Assembly (NCBI RefSeq): GCF_026341125.1
Contig: NZ_JAPEOR010000003.1
Location: 1,550,001 to 1,614,000 of the forward strand
Source: Streptomyces sp. NBC_01142
Lineage (GTDB): Bacteria > Actinomycetota > Actinomycetes > Streptomycetales > Streptomycetaceae
Length of the DNA: 64,000 nt
Direction: 5' to 3'
Part shown: piece after piece, positions 26,968 through 35,214 of the stretch
Numbering within the stretch: position 1 is the stretch's first letter
How the letters are laid out: the number at the start of each line of letters is the position of its first letter
Notes under the pieces: generated by a model
Databases searched by the model: none
Told to the model about the DNA's origin: nothing
What the model saw: the letters and a program-made list of their open reading frames with translations, nothing else
Made by a program: the position numbers and the translations under genes

Positions 26968-27387
26968 ATGACCAGCACGATGCAGGCGTCGAGCCGTCGC
27001 CCGGCCGGGCGCGGCTTCGTGCTGCTGGTGCTGGCGGTGCTGGCGGTGCTGACCGGTGTGCTGGCGATGCACGGCCTCGGGCCTGGACTGGCGTCCACGA
27101 AGGCGCCGGCAGTTGTCAGTGGCCATGTCATGGCGGTGGTCCACGTAGAGGCCGCCCAGCAGGTGGTGGGCGGCTGCTCGCACACTGATGGCGGAATGGG
27201 CCACTCGGAGCACGCGGATGCCACGTGTGCGGCGGCGGGTGTCGGCGCTGCGTACGCGCCTCCCGTCCTGGCCGCGGCTCTCGATACCGGGCCCGCACCG
27301 GTGGCACTGCCCGGCAGTGCGGCCGGGACCCCGGAAAGCGGGCGGGCGCCACCCGATCTCGCTGAGCTGCAACTCCTGCGGATATAG
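26968..27387 (+). CDS. DUF6153-family secreted/membrane protein
   Basis: The 139-residue protein has a signal-anchor (RGFVLLVLAVLAVLTGVLAM) ending in HGLGPG. A His/Cys-containing middle follows (CSHTDGGMGHSEHADATC), then a C-terminal GRAPPDLAELQLLRI. This matches the DUF6153 proteins that often neighbour DUF305 proteins. The ATG at 26968 was chosen because the longer upstream extension is low-complexity Arg-rich. The His/Met/Cys content fits metal (copper) binding outside the membrane; this is inferred from composition and neighbours. Confidence 0.78.
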   Translation: MTSTMQASSRRPAGRGFVLLVLAVLAVLTGVLAMHGLGPGLASTKAPAVVSGHVMAVVHVEAAQQVVGGCSHTDGGMGHSEHADATCAAAGVGAAYAPPVLAAALDTGPAPVALPGSAAGTPESGRAPPDLAELQLLRI

Positions 27388-27507
27388 GACCGCCCGCACG
27401 GCACCCCCTTGTCCCGGCATGGCCGACGGGGGATGCCGCGCTCCGGCACGTCCCATTCCGCATCGGCGCCTGCCCGCTCGGGCGGCGCATCAAGGAGTCG
27501 CACCACC

Positions 27508-28134
27508 ATGAACAAGAACCTCATCCGCCGGACCGCCCTCGTCGCCGTCGCGGGCGCCGCCTCCCTCGTGCTCGCCGCGTGCGGATCGAGTAACGACACC
27601 TCCGCCGGGCACAACGGTCACACCCCGTCGCCCTCGGCCTCCTCGTCCGCTCCGGCCTCCCAGGGCCAGCACAACGCGGCCGACGTCGCGTTCGCCAAGG
27701 GGATGATCCCCCACCACCGCCAGGCCGTGGAGATGGCCGACCTCGCGCCCACCAGGGCCGAGTCCGCCGAGGTCAAGACGCTCGCCGAAGAAGTCAAGAA
27801 GGCCCAGGACCCGGAGATCAAGACCCTCTCCGGCTGGCTGACCTCCTGGGGTGAGCAGGTTCCCGCCGAGGGCGCCATGGACCACTCCATGCACGGCGCC
27901 GACGGCGGAATGATGACGCCCGAGGAGATGGACAACCTGGAGAAGGCGTCCGGCAAGGCGTTCGACACCGCCTTTATGCAGCTCATGATCAAGCACCACG
28001 AGGGTGCGGTGGCGATGGCGAAGACGGAGAAGGCCGACGGTTCCTTCCCCGAGGCCAAGATGATGGCGGACGCCATCATCACCTCGCAGACCGCCGAGAT
28101 CACCAGGATGAACGACCTGCTCGGCAAGAGCTGA
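27508..28134 (+). CDS. DUF305 lipoprotein
   Basis: The 208-residue protein has a lipoprotein signal (RTALVAVAGAASLVLAAC, lipobox LAAC at about residue 23) and a Ser/Pro-rich linker. The ferritin-like DUF305 domain carries two repeats of the M-I-P/K-HH motif, FAKGMIPHHRQAVEMA and FMQLMIKHHEGAVAMAK, with Met- and His-rich stretches between. The AAGGAG ribosome site supports the ATG. DUF305 proteins are exported and several are linked to copper handling. It lies 120 bases downstream of DUF6153, likely in one unit, and is followed by a clear terminator. Confidence 0.9.
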   Translation: MNKNLIRRTALVAVAGAASLVLAACGSSNDTSAGHNGHTPSPSASSSAPASQGQHNAADVAFAKGMIPHHRQAVEMADLAPTRAESAEVKTLAEEVKKAQDPEIKTLSGWLTSWGEQVPAEGAMDHSMHGADGGMMTPEEMDNLEKASGKAFDTAFMQLMIKHHEGAVAMAKTEKADGSFPEAKMMADAIITSQTAEITRMNDLLGKS

Positions 28135-28142
28135 CCCACCCG

Positions 28143-28193
28143 GGCGGAGGGGTGTGCCGGGGCCGCACGGCCTGGCGCCCCCCTCCGCCTTTT
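28143..28193 (+). terminator. Rho-independent terminator after the DUF305 gene
   Basis: The stem GGCGGAGGGG / CCCCTCCGCC is followed directly by TTTT, 9 bases after the stop codon. Confidence 0.85.
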
Positions 28194-28216
28194 GCTGGGT
28201 TCAGCACCCTCGCGGA

Positions 28217-28233
28217 ATACCCCTGGGGGGTAT
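28217..28233. promoter_or_regulatory. CsoR-type copper operator
   Basis: ATACCCCTGGGGGGTAT is a GC-centred palindrome with TA-containing arms. It matches the established CsoR operator type (ATACCCnnn...GGGTAT) that represses copper-resistance genes in actinobacteria. It lies about 60 bases upstream of the DUF4396 start, where a promoter is expected. No csoR gene is in the window, so regulation would be in trans. Confidence 0.75.
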
Positions 28234-28294
28234 ACGGTTGTGGTGTGGGTCCGCGGGAGCGGGGTCACACTGGACGGGAATGGGGATAACGGTC

Positions 28295-28816
28295 ATGGAC
28301 CACAGCGCACACCACACCAGCACCGCACACGACCACAGCACGCACCAGGCGCACGTGGGTCACGCCGGGCACCAGATGGGCGGGGTGACCTGGGCGGCCG
28401 CGGCGAAGGCGACGCTGCACTGCCTGACCGGATGTGCGATCGGCGAGATCCTCGGCATGGTCATCGGCACCGCCCTGCTGTGGGGCAACGTCCAGACGAT
28501 GATCCTGGCGATCACCCTGGCGTTCCTCTTCGGCTACTCGTTCACCCTGTTCGCGGTCCGCAAGGCCGGTCTGGACTGGAAGAGCGCGATCAAGGTGGCG
28601 CTGGCCGCGGACACCGTTTCGATCGCGGTGATGGAGCTCGTCGACAACGGCATCATCGCCCTGACGCCCGGGGCGATGGACGCGCACCTGTCGGACGCGC
28701 TGTTCTGGACGGCGCTGCTGGGCGGCTTCGCCGTGGCCTTCGTGATCACGACGCCGGTCAACAAGTGGATGATCGGCCGCGGCAAGGGTCATGCCGTCGT
28801 CCACGCCTACCACTGA
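28295..28816 (+). CDS. DUF4396 His-rich membrane protein
   Basis: The 173-residue protein starts MDHSAHHTSTAHDHSTHQAH, a His-rich metal-binding head. Four membrane helices follow: ATLHCLTGCAIGEILGMVIG, TMILAITLAFLFGYSFTLFA, VALAADTVSIAVMEL and LFWTALLGGFAVAFVIT. The pattern is that of DUF4396 proteins of copper-rich loci. The conserved Cys pair in LHCLTGC and the His head suggest copper sensing or transport. It sits behind the CsoR-like operator and in front of a Cys-rich copper-storage-like gene. Confidence 0.85.
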   Translation: MDHSAHHTSTAHDHSTHQAHVGHAGHQMGGVTWAAAAKATLHCLTGCAIGEILGMVIGTALLWGNVQTMILAITLAFLFGYSFTLFAVRKAGLDWKSAIKVALAADTVSIAVMELVDNGIIALTPGAMDAHLSDALFWTALLGGFAVAFVITTPVNKWMIGRGKGHAVVHAYH

Positions 28817-28832
28817 CCCAGCCGTACGGCAC

Positions 28833-28868
28833 CGCGCCCGGCCGACCCTCATGGTGCGGCCGGGCGCG
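28833..28868 (+). terminator. Hairpin terminator after DUF4396
   Basis: A 12-bp perfect stem, CGCGCCCGGCCG / CGGCCGGGCGCG, surrounds a 12-base loop. There is no T-tract, as is common in Streptomyces. Confidence 0.65.
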
Positions 28869-28956
28869 TATGCGTCTGGGGGTGTTGGCTGGAGGTACCG
28901 GGGGCGATGGCGGCCGCCCCGGATCCGCCGGCCTCGCGGGGAACGGAGGCACCCTG

Positions 28957-29364
28957 ATGTCCACCGTCAAGGACATGCTCGCCACCTACCCGGCCGACCT
29001 CGGCGACATCGACCAGGCCAAGCTCACCGCCTGCATCGAGGAGTGCATCGCCTGCGCGCAGGCGTGTACGGCGTGTGCGGACGCCTGCCTGTCCGAGGGC
29101 ATGGTCGGCGATCTGACCAAGTGCATCCGTACCGACATGGACTGCGCCGACATCTGCACCGCCACCGCCGCGGTCCTCTCGCGGCACACCGGCTACGACG
29201 CCAACATCACGGCGGCCATCCTTCGTGCGTGCGCCATGGCCTGCAAGGCTTGCGGCGACGAGTGCGCCAAGCATGCCGACATGCACGAGCACTGCCGCAT
29301 CTGCGCCGAAGCCTGCCGAAGCTGCGAGCAGGCATGCAGCGAACTGTTCTCGGCCCTCGGTTGA
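28957..29364 (+). CDS. Cys-rich four-helix protein (Csp/DUF326-type copper storage)
   Basis: The 135-residue protein contains about 17 Cys arranged as CxxxC along helices: CIEECIACAQACTACADAC, CIRTDMDCADIC, CAMACKACGDEC and CRICAEACRSCEQAC. This is the signature of DUF326 and the Csp copper-storage proteins, which bind many Cu(I) ions inside a four-helix bundle. There is no signal peptide, so it would act in the cytosol. A GGAGGC ribosome site precedes the ATG. Together with DUF305, DUF4396 and the CsoR-like site it defines a copper-response locus. Confidence 0.88.
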   Translation: MSTVKDMLATYPADLGDIDQAKLTACIEECIACAQACTACADACLSEGMVGDLTKCIRTDMDCADICTATAAVLSRHTGYDANITAAILRACAMACKACGDECAKHADMHEHCRICAEACRSCEQACSELFSALG

Positions 29365-29493
29365 CGCTCGCCCCGTCATCCGTCCCGGTCTAGCCGAAAT
29401 CCCGGCCGGCAGGTCGGGAGCCACGGACCCACTCGTCCGAGGGAACACACGCCCCACAGAGGTCGACGGCCGCGTGCCGCTATGCTCCCCGGC

Positions 29494-29945
29494 ATGGTTG
29501 TGGCCCGGGCGACCCGTAGCGCGCCGCGGTCCCGCTCTCGTGCAGCGGGCCCGTGGCGAACGTGGATGCTGGCCGCGCTTCTCCTCACACTGATGTACAG
29601 CCACGGTGTCAGCGCGGGAGCGCCGCAGGCCACGCCCACCTCGGGGCGCCGACCAACGCGGTAGCCCTGAACGTTCAGGACCCGGATCCCGCCGGGCACA
29701 GCCACGAGGCGCCCGACCCGCCCTCCGGCCAGTGGCACACCGACCACCAGGATGCTCCGGAGCCCGATCACGCGGCTCACCAATGTGTGTCCGGCCAGCC
29801 CCAACAGGGCGCTGCGCTACCCCTCCCGTGCGAGGCCCATGCCGTTCATCGGCCTCCGTACGCGTATGCAGCCGGCGCCGCTCGACCTGTCACGGCCCTC
29901 TTGGCATCTGCCCCCGTGCCGGACTCAGCGGTCCTACGGATCTAA
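29494..29945 (+). pseudogene. Frameshifted secreted His-rich protein (DUF6153-like plan)
   Basis: The first frame gives an Arg-rich start and a signal helix (WMLAALLLTLMYSHGVSAG), then soon stops at 29664. The other frame continues from about 29615 with AAGHAHLGAPTNAVALNVQD, GHSHEAPDPPSGQWHTDHQD and QCVSGQPQQGAALPLPC, and ends DSAVLRI. Joined, they form about 150 residues with a signal sequence, a His-rich centre and the VLRI end seen in related small secreted proteins. One indel near 29610-29620 separates the parts. It belongs to the copper-type locus by position and composition. Confidence 0.55.
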
Positions 29946-30167
29946 GCCTTCACGCCCGCCAACCGTCGACGACCGGGCACAACCCCGCGAGCCCATCTCC
30001 GCCAGGGCGGCGGGGCTCGGCCATGCCGTGCGATGCGCCTTGGCTGCCACGCGGTGGCGTGCGACGCGGTTGCGCTGCGCCGGCGAGTCCGATCTTCGGC
30101 CCCGTCCCGCCCGCCTGTCTCGTTGAGAGCCCCAGGCCCCCACTGAACTTCCCCTAAAGGATCCGCT

Positions 30168-30875
30168 TTGTCCTCCTCACCCAGTCTCGCCACGACGACC
30201 CCGCCGCAGCCGACCCGCAGCCAACGCCGCTCCAACAGCAAACGGGAAGGCGCCTCCCTGCCGTGGCGCTATCTCGGCTACGTCGGCTACTACGTGGGGG
30301 CCGGCCTCATCAGCGGAGCCGTCGTCCACCACCCCATGGCCCCCACCCGCTACTCGATGATCGCCGCGTCCGGTGTACTGGTCTTCCTGCTCGCGACCGT
30401 CCTCAACGACATCATCCTGGCGTCCGAGAGGCAGCCCCTGTCCCGCATACTGCGCGTGCTCGGTACCTCGACGATGCTCTCCTTCGGCCTCGGCATGCTC
30501 AGCGGCGGCATGCAGCACTTCGCAGACCTGCCCGAACGCTGTGCCGTGCTGATACCGCTGGGCATCGTCCTGTCCTTCGTCGCCTTCTTCCTGAAGGAGG
30601 CCAAGAGGCCGTGGCGGCGCATCTTCGGCCTTATGGGCCTGGCAATTCTCGTCGTGACGGCCCTTACCTTCCTGGGCCTGCGCCACATCGCTCCCACCAT
30701 GGCCGAGTCCGGAGGACATAGCCACAGCGATGTCGTGCCCGAGAAGGGAAGCGACGAAGGCAAGGAGGGCGGCCACGGCAGCGACAGCACCAATCCGACT
30801 TCCCAGCCCACCGCCTCTCCGAACGCCACCAACCCCAGCAAGGAGCCCGGGCACGACGACGGACACCAGCACTGA
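30168..30875 (+). CDS. Membrane protein with His-rich C-terminal tail
   Basis: The 235-residue protein starts at TTG behind AAAGGATCCGC. A basic N-terminus is followed by five predicted membrane helices (for example VGYYVGAGLISGAVVHH, SMIAASGVLVFLLATVLNDI, LIPLGIVLSFVAFFLKE and IFGLMGLAILVVTALTFLGL). The C-terminal tail is Gly/Ser/His-rich (GGHSHSDVV onward, ending GHDDGHQH). The tail could bind copper or another metal. Its position beside the copper genes supports this, but the family is not recognised. It is the last gene before the Tn7-like element. Confidence 0.65.
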   Translation: MSSSPSLATTTPPQPTRSQRRSNSKREGASLPWRYLGYVGYYVGAGLISGAVVHHPMAPTRYSMIAASGVLVFLLATVLNDIILASERQPLSRILRVLGTSTMLSFGLGMLSGGMQHFADLPERCAVLIPLGIVLSFVAFFLKEAKRPWRRIFGLMGLAILVVTALTFLGLRHIAPTMAESGGHSHSDVVPEKGSDEGKEGGHGSDSTNPTSQPTASPNATNPSKEPGHDDGHQH

Positions 30876-31277
30876 GCCATCCTGCTCCGCCGTCAGAAGA
30901 CAGTCAGAGCGAAATCCGGCAGTCTGAGGCGGCGCGGCCCCAGTGTCTGACCAGCCGGTGAGCGGCCACCTCTTGCCTTACTTGCCTGACAGCGGGCCAT
31001 GCGGCCTGACCTGCGTGAAGTGCCTGCGGACCCTAGACAACAGTCGCCGTCGATGCGATGGACTGGCGAAACGTGGACTGGTGTAGGTTCCGCGTTTCGG
31101 TGTCCAATTCCTGACCGCCATGTCCACGGACTGTCGAATTAGACGAGCCGTTTGGAACCGCTGGTCAGCATGTTCACCCTTTCGTGTTACCTCGTGGTCG
31201 TCGCCGAGACAGGGGCCGTTCCTCGGAGCCACCGTGGGTTTGGCGGTTGAAGGGCAGCAGCAGGGGGCGAGGAACTC
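30876..31277. other. Intergenic region holding the probable left end of the Tn7-like element
   Basis: No gene is supported in these 400 bases, and AT content rises near 31090-31200. TGTCCAATTCC (about 31100), ACTGTCGAATTAGAC (about 31129) and GACAACAGTCG (about 31036) resemble the short TGTC-type end repeats of Tn7/Tn5053 relatives. I could not match a right-end partner, so the exact terminus is unresolved. Confidence 0.35.
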
Positions 31278-32009
31278 GTGTCCGCTGGAAGTGTTGTTTC
31301 GTCAGCAACGTTACGCGCGAGGCGCGTTAGCGGGGACGCGTTCGCGGAGTGCGCTTTCAGCGAGGCGTCGCTGAGCGACCTCTTCGATGCGTCCCCTTGG
31401 CGTACGTTTCGCTGGCACCTGGGTCAGAAGCACTACTCGGGATCCTTCTGGTCGGCGACGGAGCAGGCTCTGGTGATCTACGAGTCGCGGCTGGAGTTGG
31501 CGCGGTTGCTGTTCGCGGATTTCGACCCGGCTGTGTCCCGGATCGTCGCACAGCCGTTCTTGATGACCGCGCACGTCGATGGCGCGGTGCGCAAGCACAT
31601 TCCTGACTTCCTGCTCCGCACCAACGCAGGGCCGCTGGTCGTCGACGTCAAGCCGGCGCACAGGGTGTCGCGCCCGGACGTCGCCTTCACCTTCGGGTGG
31701 AGCCGACGTGTCGTCGAGTCGCGTGGCTGGGGCTACCAAGTGTGGAGCGAGCCACCGGTGGCGCTGTTGGAGAACCTGCGTTTCCTGGCCGGCTACCGCC
31801 GGGCCTGGCTGTTCGATCCAATGCTCCTGGACGCACTTCGGCTGGCCGATCTGGACGGCGCGACCCTGGCCGGGGCGTTCGCCTCAGTCCCGGGCTTCGG
31901 TCCCGATGCGGTGCGCTCGTCGGTGTTCCATCTGCTCTGGTCGGGGTGGCTGACCACGGATCTGGACCGTCCGCTGGGATCTGCGCACGTTCTGCGGCGG
32001 TGCTCGTGA
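31278..32009 (+). CDS. tnsA: TnsA-like endonuclease
   Basis: The 243-residue protein has the PD-(D/E)xK type core of TnsA: Glu in ALVIYESRLELARLLFADFD, Asp in RKHIPDFLLRTNAGP, and Lys in LVVDVKPAHRV. A C-terminal winged-helix-like region (LADLDGATLAGAFASVPGFG) follows. TnsA cuts the 5' ends of the transposon while TnsB cuts the 3' ends, giving cut-and-paste movement. The start is GTG. The stop overlaps the next gene in GTGA, so translation is coupled. Confidence 0.85.
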   Translation: MSAGSVVSSATLRARRVSGDAFAECAFSEASLSDLFDASPWRTFRWHLGQKHYSGSFWSATEQALVIYESRLELARLLFADFDPAVSRIVAQPFLMTAHVDGAVRKHIPDFLLRTNAGPLVVDVKPAHRVSRPDVAFTFGWSRRVVESRGWGYQVWSEPPVALLENLRFLAGYRRAWLFDPMLLDALRLADLDGATLAGAFASVPGFGPDAVRSSVFHLLWSGWLTTDLDRPLGSAHVLRRCS

Positions 32010-34090
32010 ACGCCGGGGCTGTGAGGCTGGGAGTCGGTACTCGGATGCTCTATGACGGCGAGTTGGTCGAGGTTGTCGAGACCGCGGCGACGGCAGCCGG
32101 CAACGAAGTCGTCCTGAAGGACAGACTCAGCCGGTTGCTGCGGGTCTCGGTCAGGGAACTCCTGTTCTCTGACCGGGTGCAGTTCGTGTCCGACGGACCA
32201 GGGTCGTCCTCGGCGGACAACATGGACCTGGCGTCCGTTGTGCTGTCCCAGCTTGGTCTTGAAGAGCGACGGCAGTTGTTGGAAAGGGCTGAGCACGTTC
32301 GAGAGGTTCTCTACGGCTACCGTTCGGGCAGCCGTGAGCTGGCCGGTGAGGGCGAGCCGCGTCCCGGCTACGATCCAGCGTTGCCGAGGATGGTCCGCTA
32401 TCAGACCAAGGCCGACGAGCTCGGCGTCTCGGTACGCACCATCGGGCGCTGGGTAGCGAGGCTGGAAAGCGGCGGCGAAGCCGCTCTGGCGACCTCGATG
32501 TTGACGAAGAGCGTCCTGGATCGGTGTGATCCGCGCTGGGTGGAGGCGGCGATCGAGGTGATGGTCGAGTACGTCGACCAAGCCACGCCGATGCGCAAGA
32601 CCGTGATCGACCGGACCCGGGCCAGGCTGATCGCCCGTTTCGGAGAGGAAGCGGTGACAGTGCCCTCGAAATCCAAGGCTTACGAGGCACTGGCGCTGCT
32701 GGAGAAGCAGCATCCGACGTTCCGGTTGAGTACCAAGCGGAACAGGGACATCGCCGGGCGGCCGAAGGAGGCTTACGGCAGACTGCGTGCGACCCGGCCG
32801 GGTGAGTACGTGCTGATGGACACCACCCGGCTGGACGTGTTCGCGCTGGATCCGCTGACGCTGCGGTGGGTGAACTGCGAGCTGACGGTCGCGATGTGTT
32901 GGTACACGCGCTGCATCGTGGGGATGCGTCTGACGCCGGTCTCCACAAAGGCAGTGGACGCGGCTTCGGTGCTTTACCAGGCATACCGGCCGTTGCCGGT
33001 GCTGCCGAGCTGGCCAGCCGAGGCGGTCTGGCCCGAGCATGGAATCCCACGGTCGGTGCTGGTCGACCCGCGGGCGATCGAGGGGCCGATCGCGCGGGCT
33101 GCCGGGCCCGCGTTGGCGCCAGAGACGATCGTCATCGACCACGGGAAGATCTACGTCTCGGATCACCTGACCAGCGTCTGCGCGCGGATGGGGATCTCCA
33201 TACAGCCGGTCCGGCTTCGTACGGGCCGGGACAAGGGACCGATCGAGAGATTTTTTCGGACCCTGCGTCAGGATCTGCTCTACGGATTGCCCGGCTACAA
33301 GGGCCCTGACATCTTCTCCCGCGGGGTGGATCCGGAGGGTGAGGCGTTCTTCTTCCTCGATGAGCTCGCCAACAAGATCCGGCAGTGGATCGCGGCCTGC
33401 TACCACCACAAGCCGCACCGCAGTCTCGTGGAGCCGGGGGTTCCCGGCCTGCGGATGTCCCCGGCACAGATGTTCGCCCACGGCATGGCCAGGGCCGGCT
33501 ATATCGAGGTGCCGAGGGATCCTCATCTGGGCCTAGAGTTCCTGGAGACCTCCTGGCGGACGATCCAGCCCTACGGGGTGGAGATCGGGGGGTGCCGCTA
33601 CGACGGCGCGGGGCTGCCCAAGGACGGGCGGCCGAGTCCCTACCCGAATGGGCTGTGGCCGTTCCAGGTCAATCCGGACGACATCACCCATGTCTATTTC
33701 CGGGACCAGGACCGGCGCTGGCGCGTCCTGCACTGGGAACACGCCCCGGTCCTGAACATGCCGATGAGCAGGGACGCACTGCGATATGGACGCGCACTGG
33801 CCGCGAAGCAGTACCGGCACCCCAACGACCTCCTGGTGACAGCCGACTTGTTCGAGCGGTGGAATCTGGGCTTCGGCCAGACGCTGGCCGAGCGGCGGAT
33901 GGCGTTGCGCATGGCCCGCGATCAGGCGGCGTTCGTGATCGACATCGAGGACGACAAGCCCGTGGCCGAGGATTCAGGACCACCCGCGCAGGAGATCGGC
34001 GATCACGACGCGGCCGACTTCGAAGACTTCGACGGCGGCACCGACCTCGACGAGGACGCCTTCTACGCCGACGCCTTGGAGGACCTGTGA
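32006..34090 (+). CDS. tnsB: TnsB/TniA-like DDE transposase
   Basis: The 694-residue protein begins with a GTG overlapping the tnsA stop. It has an N-terminal beta domain, a winged HTH (KADELGVSVRTIGRWVARLE) and an rve integrase core. The core residues are Asp in EYVLMDTTRLDVFALDP, Asp in IVIDHGKIYVSDHL and Glu in GRDKGPIERFFRTLRQ. A Mu-type C-terminal beta domain follows (GGCRYDGAGLPKDGR) and then an acidic tail (DFEDFDGGTDLDEDAFY) that may contact TnsC. The length and motifs are normal. Confidence 0.92.
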   Translation: MNAGAVRLGVGTRMLYDGELVEVVETAATAAGNEVVLKDRLSRLLRVSVRELLFSDRVQFVSDGPGSSSADNMDLASVVLSQLGLEERRQLLERAEHVREVLYGYRSGSRELAGEGEPRPGYDPALPRMVRYQTKADELGVSVRTIGRWVARLESGGEAALATSMLTKSVLDRCDPRWVEAAIEVMVEYVDQATPMRKTVIDRTRARLIARFGEEAVTVPSKSKAYEALALLEKQHPTFRLSTKRNRDIAGRPKEAYGRLRATRPGEYVLMDTTRLDVFALDPLTLRWVNCELTVAMCWYTRCIVGMRLTPVSTKAVDAASVLYQAYRPLPVLPSWPAEAVWPEHGIPRSVLVDPRAIEGPIARAAGPALAPETIVIDHGKIYVSDHLTSVCARMGISIQPVRLRTGRDKGPIERFFRTLRQDLLYGLPGYKGPDIFSRGVDPEGEAFFFLDELANKIRQWIAACYHHKPHRSLVEPGVPGLRMSPAQMFAHGMARAGYIEVPRDPHLGLEFLETSWRTIQPYGVEIGGCRYDGAGLPKDGRPSPYPNGLWPFQVNPDDITHVYFRDQDRRWRVLHWEHAPVLNMPMSRDALRYGRALAAKQYRHPNDLLVTADLFERWNLGFGQTLAERRMALRMARDQAAFVIDIEDDKPVAEDSGPPAQEIGDHDAADFEDFDGGTDLDEDAFYADALEDL

Positions 34091-35214
34091 CCACGGCGGA
34101 GGCTGGCCCGGCGGCGTCGGAGGATCCGGCGTGGCGCGCGTTGCCCCTGGACAACCTGACGCTCACCAGGAAGGAAGGCTTCGCGGCGTTCGCCGAGGCG
34201 AGAGAGACACCCGCTCCGCCCATACTGGCCATGGCCGACCTCAAGGCGCTCGATCCGCAAGCGCTCGACCACTACAACGATGACCGTCGCAGGTTCCTCG
34301 CCAACCTGCGGCCGATCAAGACCATGCAGGCTCGGGAGCTCTCCGCGGACCTCACCGACATTTTCGATGCGGGGGTGCACCAGCCCAGCTGGCAGGCCAA
34401 GGGCATGGCCGCGATCGACGCGTTCCCTGGCTTGGGCAAGACCACCGTCGGTCTCTCGTTCGCCAAGAAGGTGCACAACACTCTGATCAGCAAGTACGGG
34501 CGGTTCACCGAGGCCGGGCATGAGCGCTGGCCCGTGATCCGGGTCGGCATGATGGGTGACACCAGGGTCAAGGACTTCAACTGGGCGATGCTGGAGTTCT
34601 TCGCCCACGCCGGGCGCAACAGCGGCAGCGCCAACTCGTTCCTGTCGCGCGCCCTGGACTGCGCCGTGTCCTGTGAGTCACGGCTCTTGCTGGTGGACGA
34701 CCTGCAGTTCCTGCAGTTCCGTTCCCGCCGCGGGACCGAGCTGGCCAACCAGTTCAAGACGATCGCCAATGAGTTCCCGCTGATGATCCTGTTCATCGGC
34801 CACGACCTTGAGGGCAAAGGTCTCTACGACGATCCCCAGCTCGCCCGGCGGATCACGCCGCTCGGACTCCAGGCGTTCAGCATCGAACACGAGGCCGGTC
34901 GAGAGCAGTGGCGGCGCTTCCTGCTCTCCCTTGAGCAGCGCCTGGTCTTGGCCAACAAGTACCCCGGGATGCTCGCCGATGACTTGTCCGACCAGCTCTA
35001 CGGCCGCTGCAGCGGGCACATCGGCTCGCTCATGTCGCTGATCAGGCTCGGCTGCATTCGCGCGATGCGCGCCGGGCAGGAGCGCCTGACCAGGGACGTG
35101 CTCGCCCAGGTCAAGCTCGACTGGGCAGCTCAGCAGCAGCTGGCCGGGTGGGAGACGTTCCTCGCCTCCGGAAAGGCGACCAGCAAACCGGACAAGGGCA
35201 GAAGGCGGCGGTGA
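34087..35214 (+). CDS. tnsC: TnsC/TniB-like AAA+ ATPase
   Basis: The 375-residue protein starts at GTG overlapping the tnsB stop. Walker A is IDAFPGLGKTTVGLSF, Walker B is SRLLLVDDLQFLQFRS, and the sensor-1 region is LMILFIGHDLEG. An Arg-rich C-terminus ends in KPDKGRRRR. It assembles on target DNA and links TniQ target choice to the TnsA/TnsB transposase. All ATPase motifs are intact. Confidence 0.9.
   Translation: MTTAEAGPAASEDPAWRALPLDNLTLTRKEGFAAFAEARETPAPPILAMADLKALDPQALDHYNDDRRRFLANLRPIKTMQARELSADLTDIFDAGVHQPSWQAKGMAAIDAFPGLGKTTVGLSFAKKVHNTLISKYGRFTEAGHERWPVIRVGMMGDTRVKDFNWAMLEFFAHAGRNSGSANSFLSRALDCAVSCESRLLLVDDLQFLQFRSRRGTELANQFKTIANEFPLMILFIGHDLEGKGLYDDPQLARRITPLGLQAFSIEHEAGREQWRRFLLSLEQRLVLANKYPGMLADDLSDQLYGRCSGHIGSLMSLIRLGCIRAMRAGQERLTRDVLAQVKLDWAAQQQLAGWETFLASGKATSKPDKGRRRR

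Noticed and set aside
25808..26971. A 387-codon plus-strand frame containing a convincing coiled coil
   Set aside because: Only the 26040-26320 block looks coding. It is the inverted middle of the minus-strand gene; the rest of this frame is antisense sequence.
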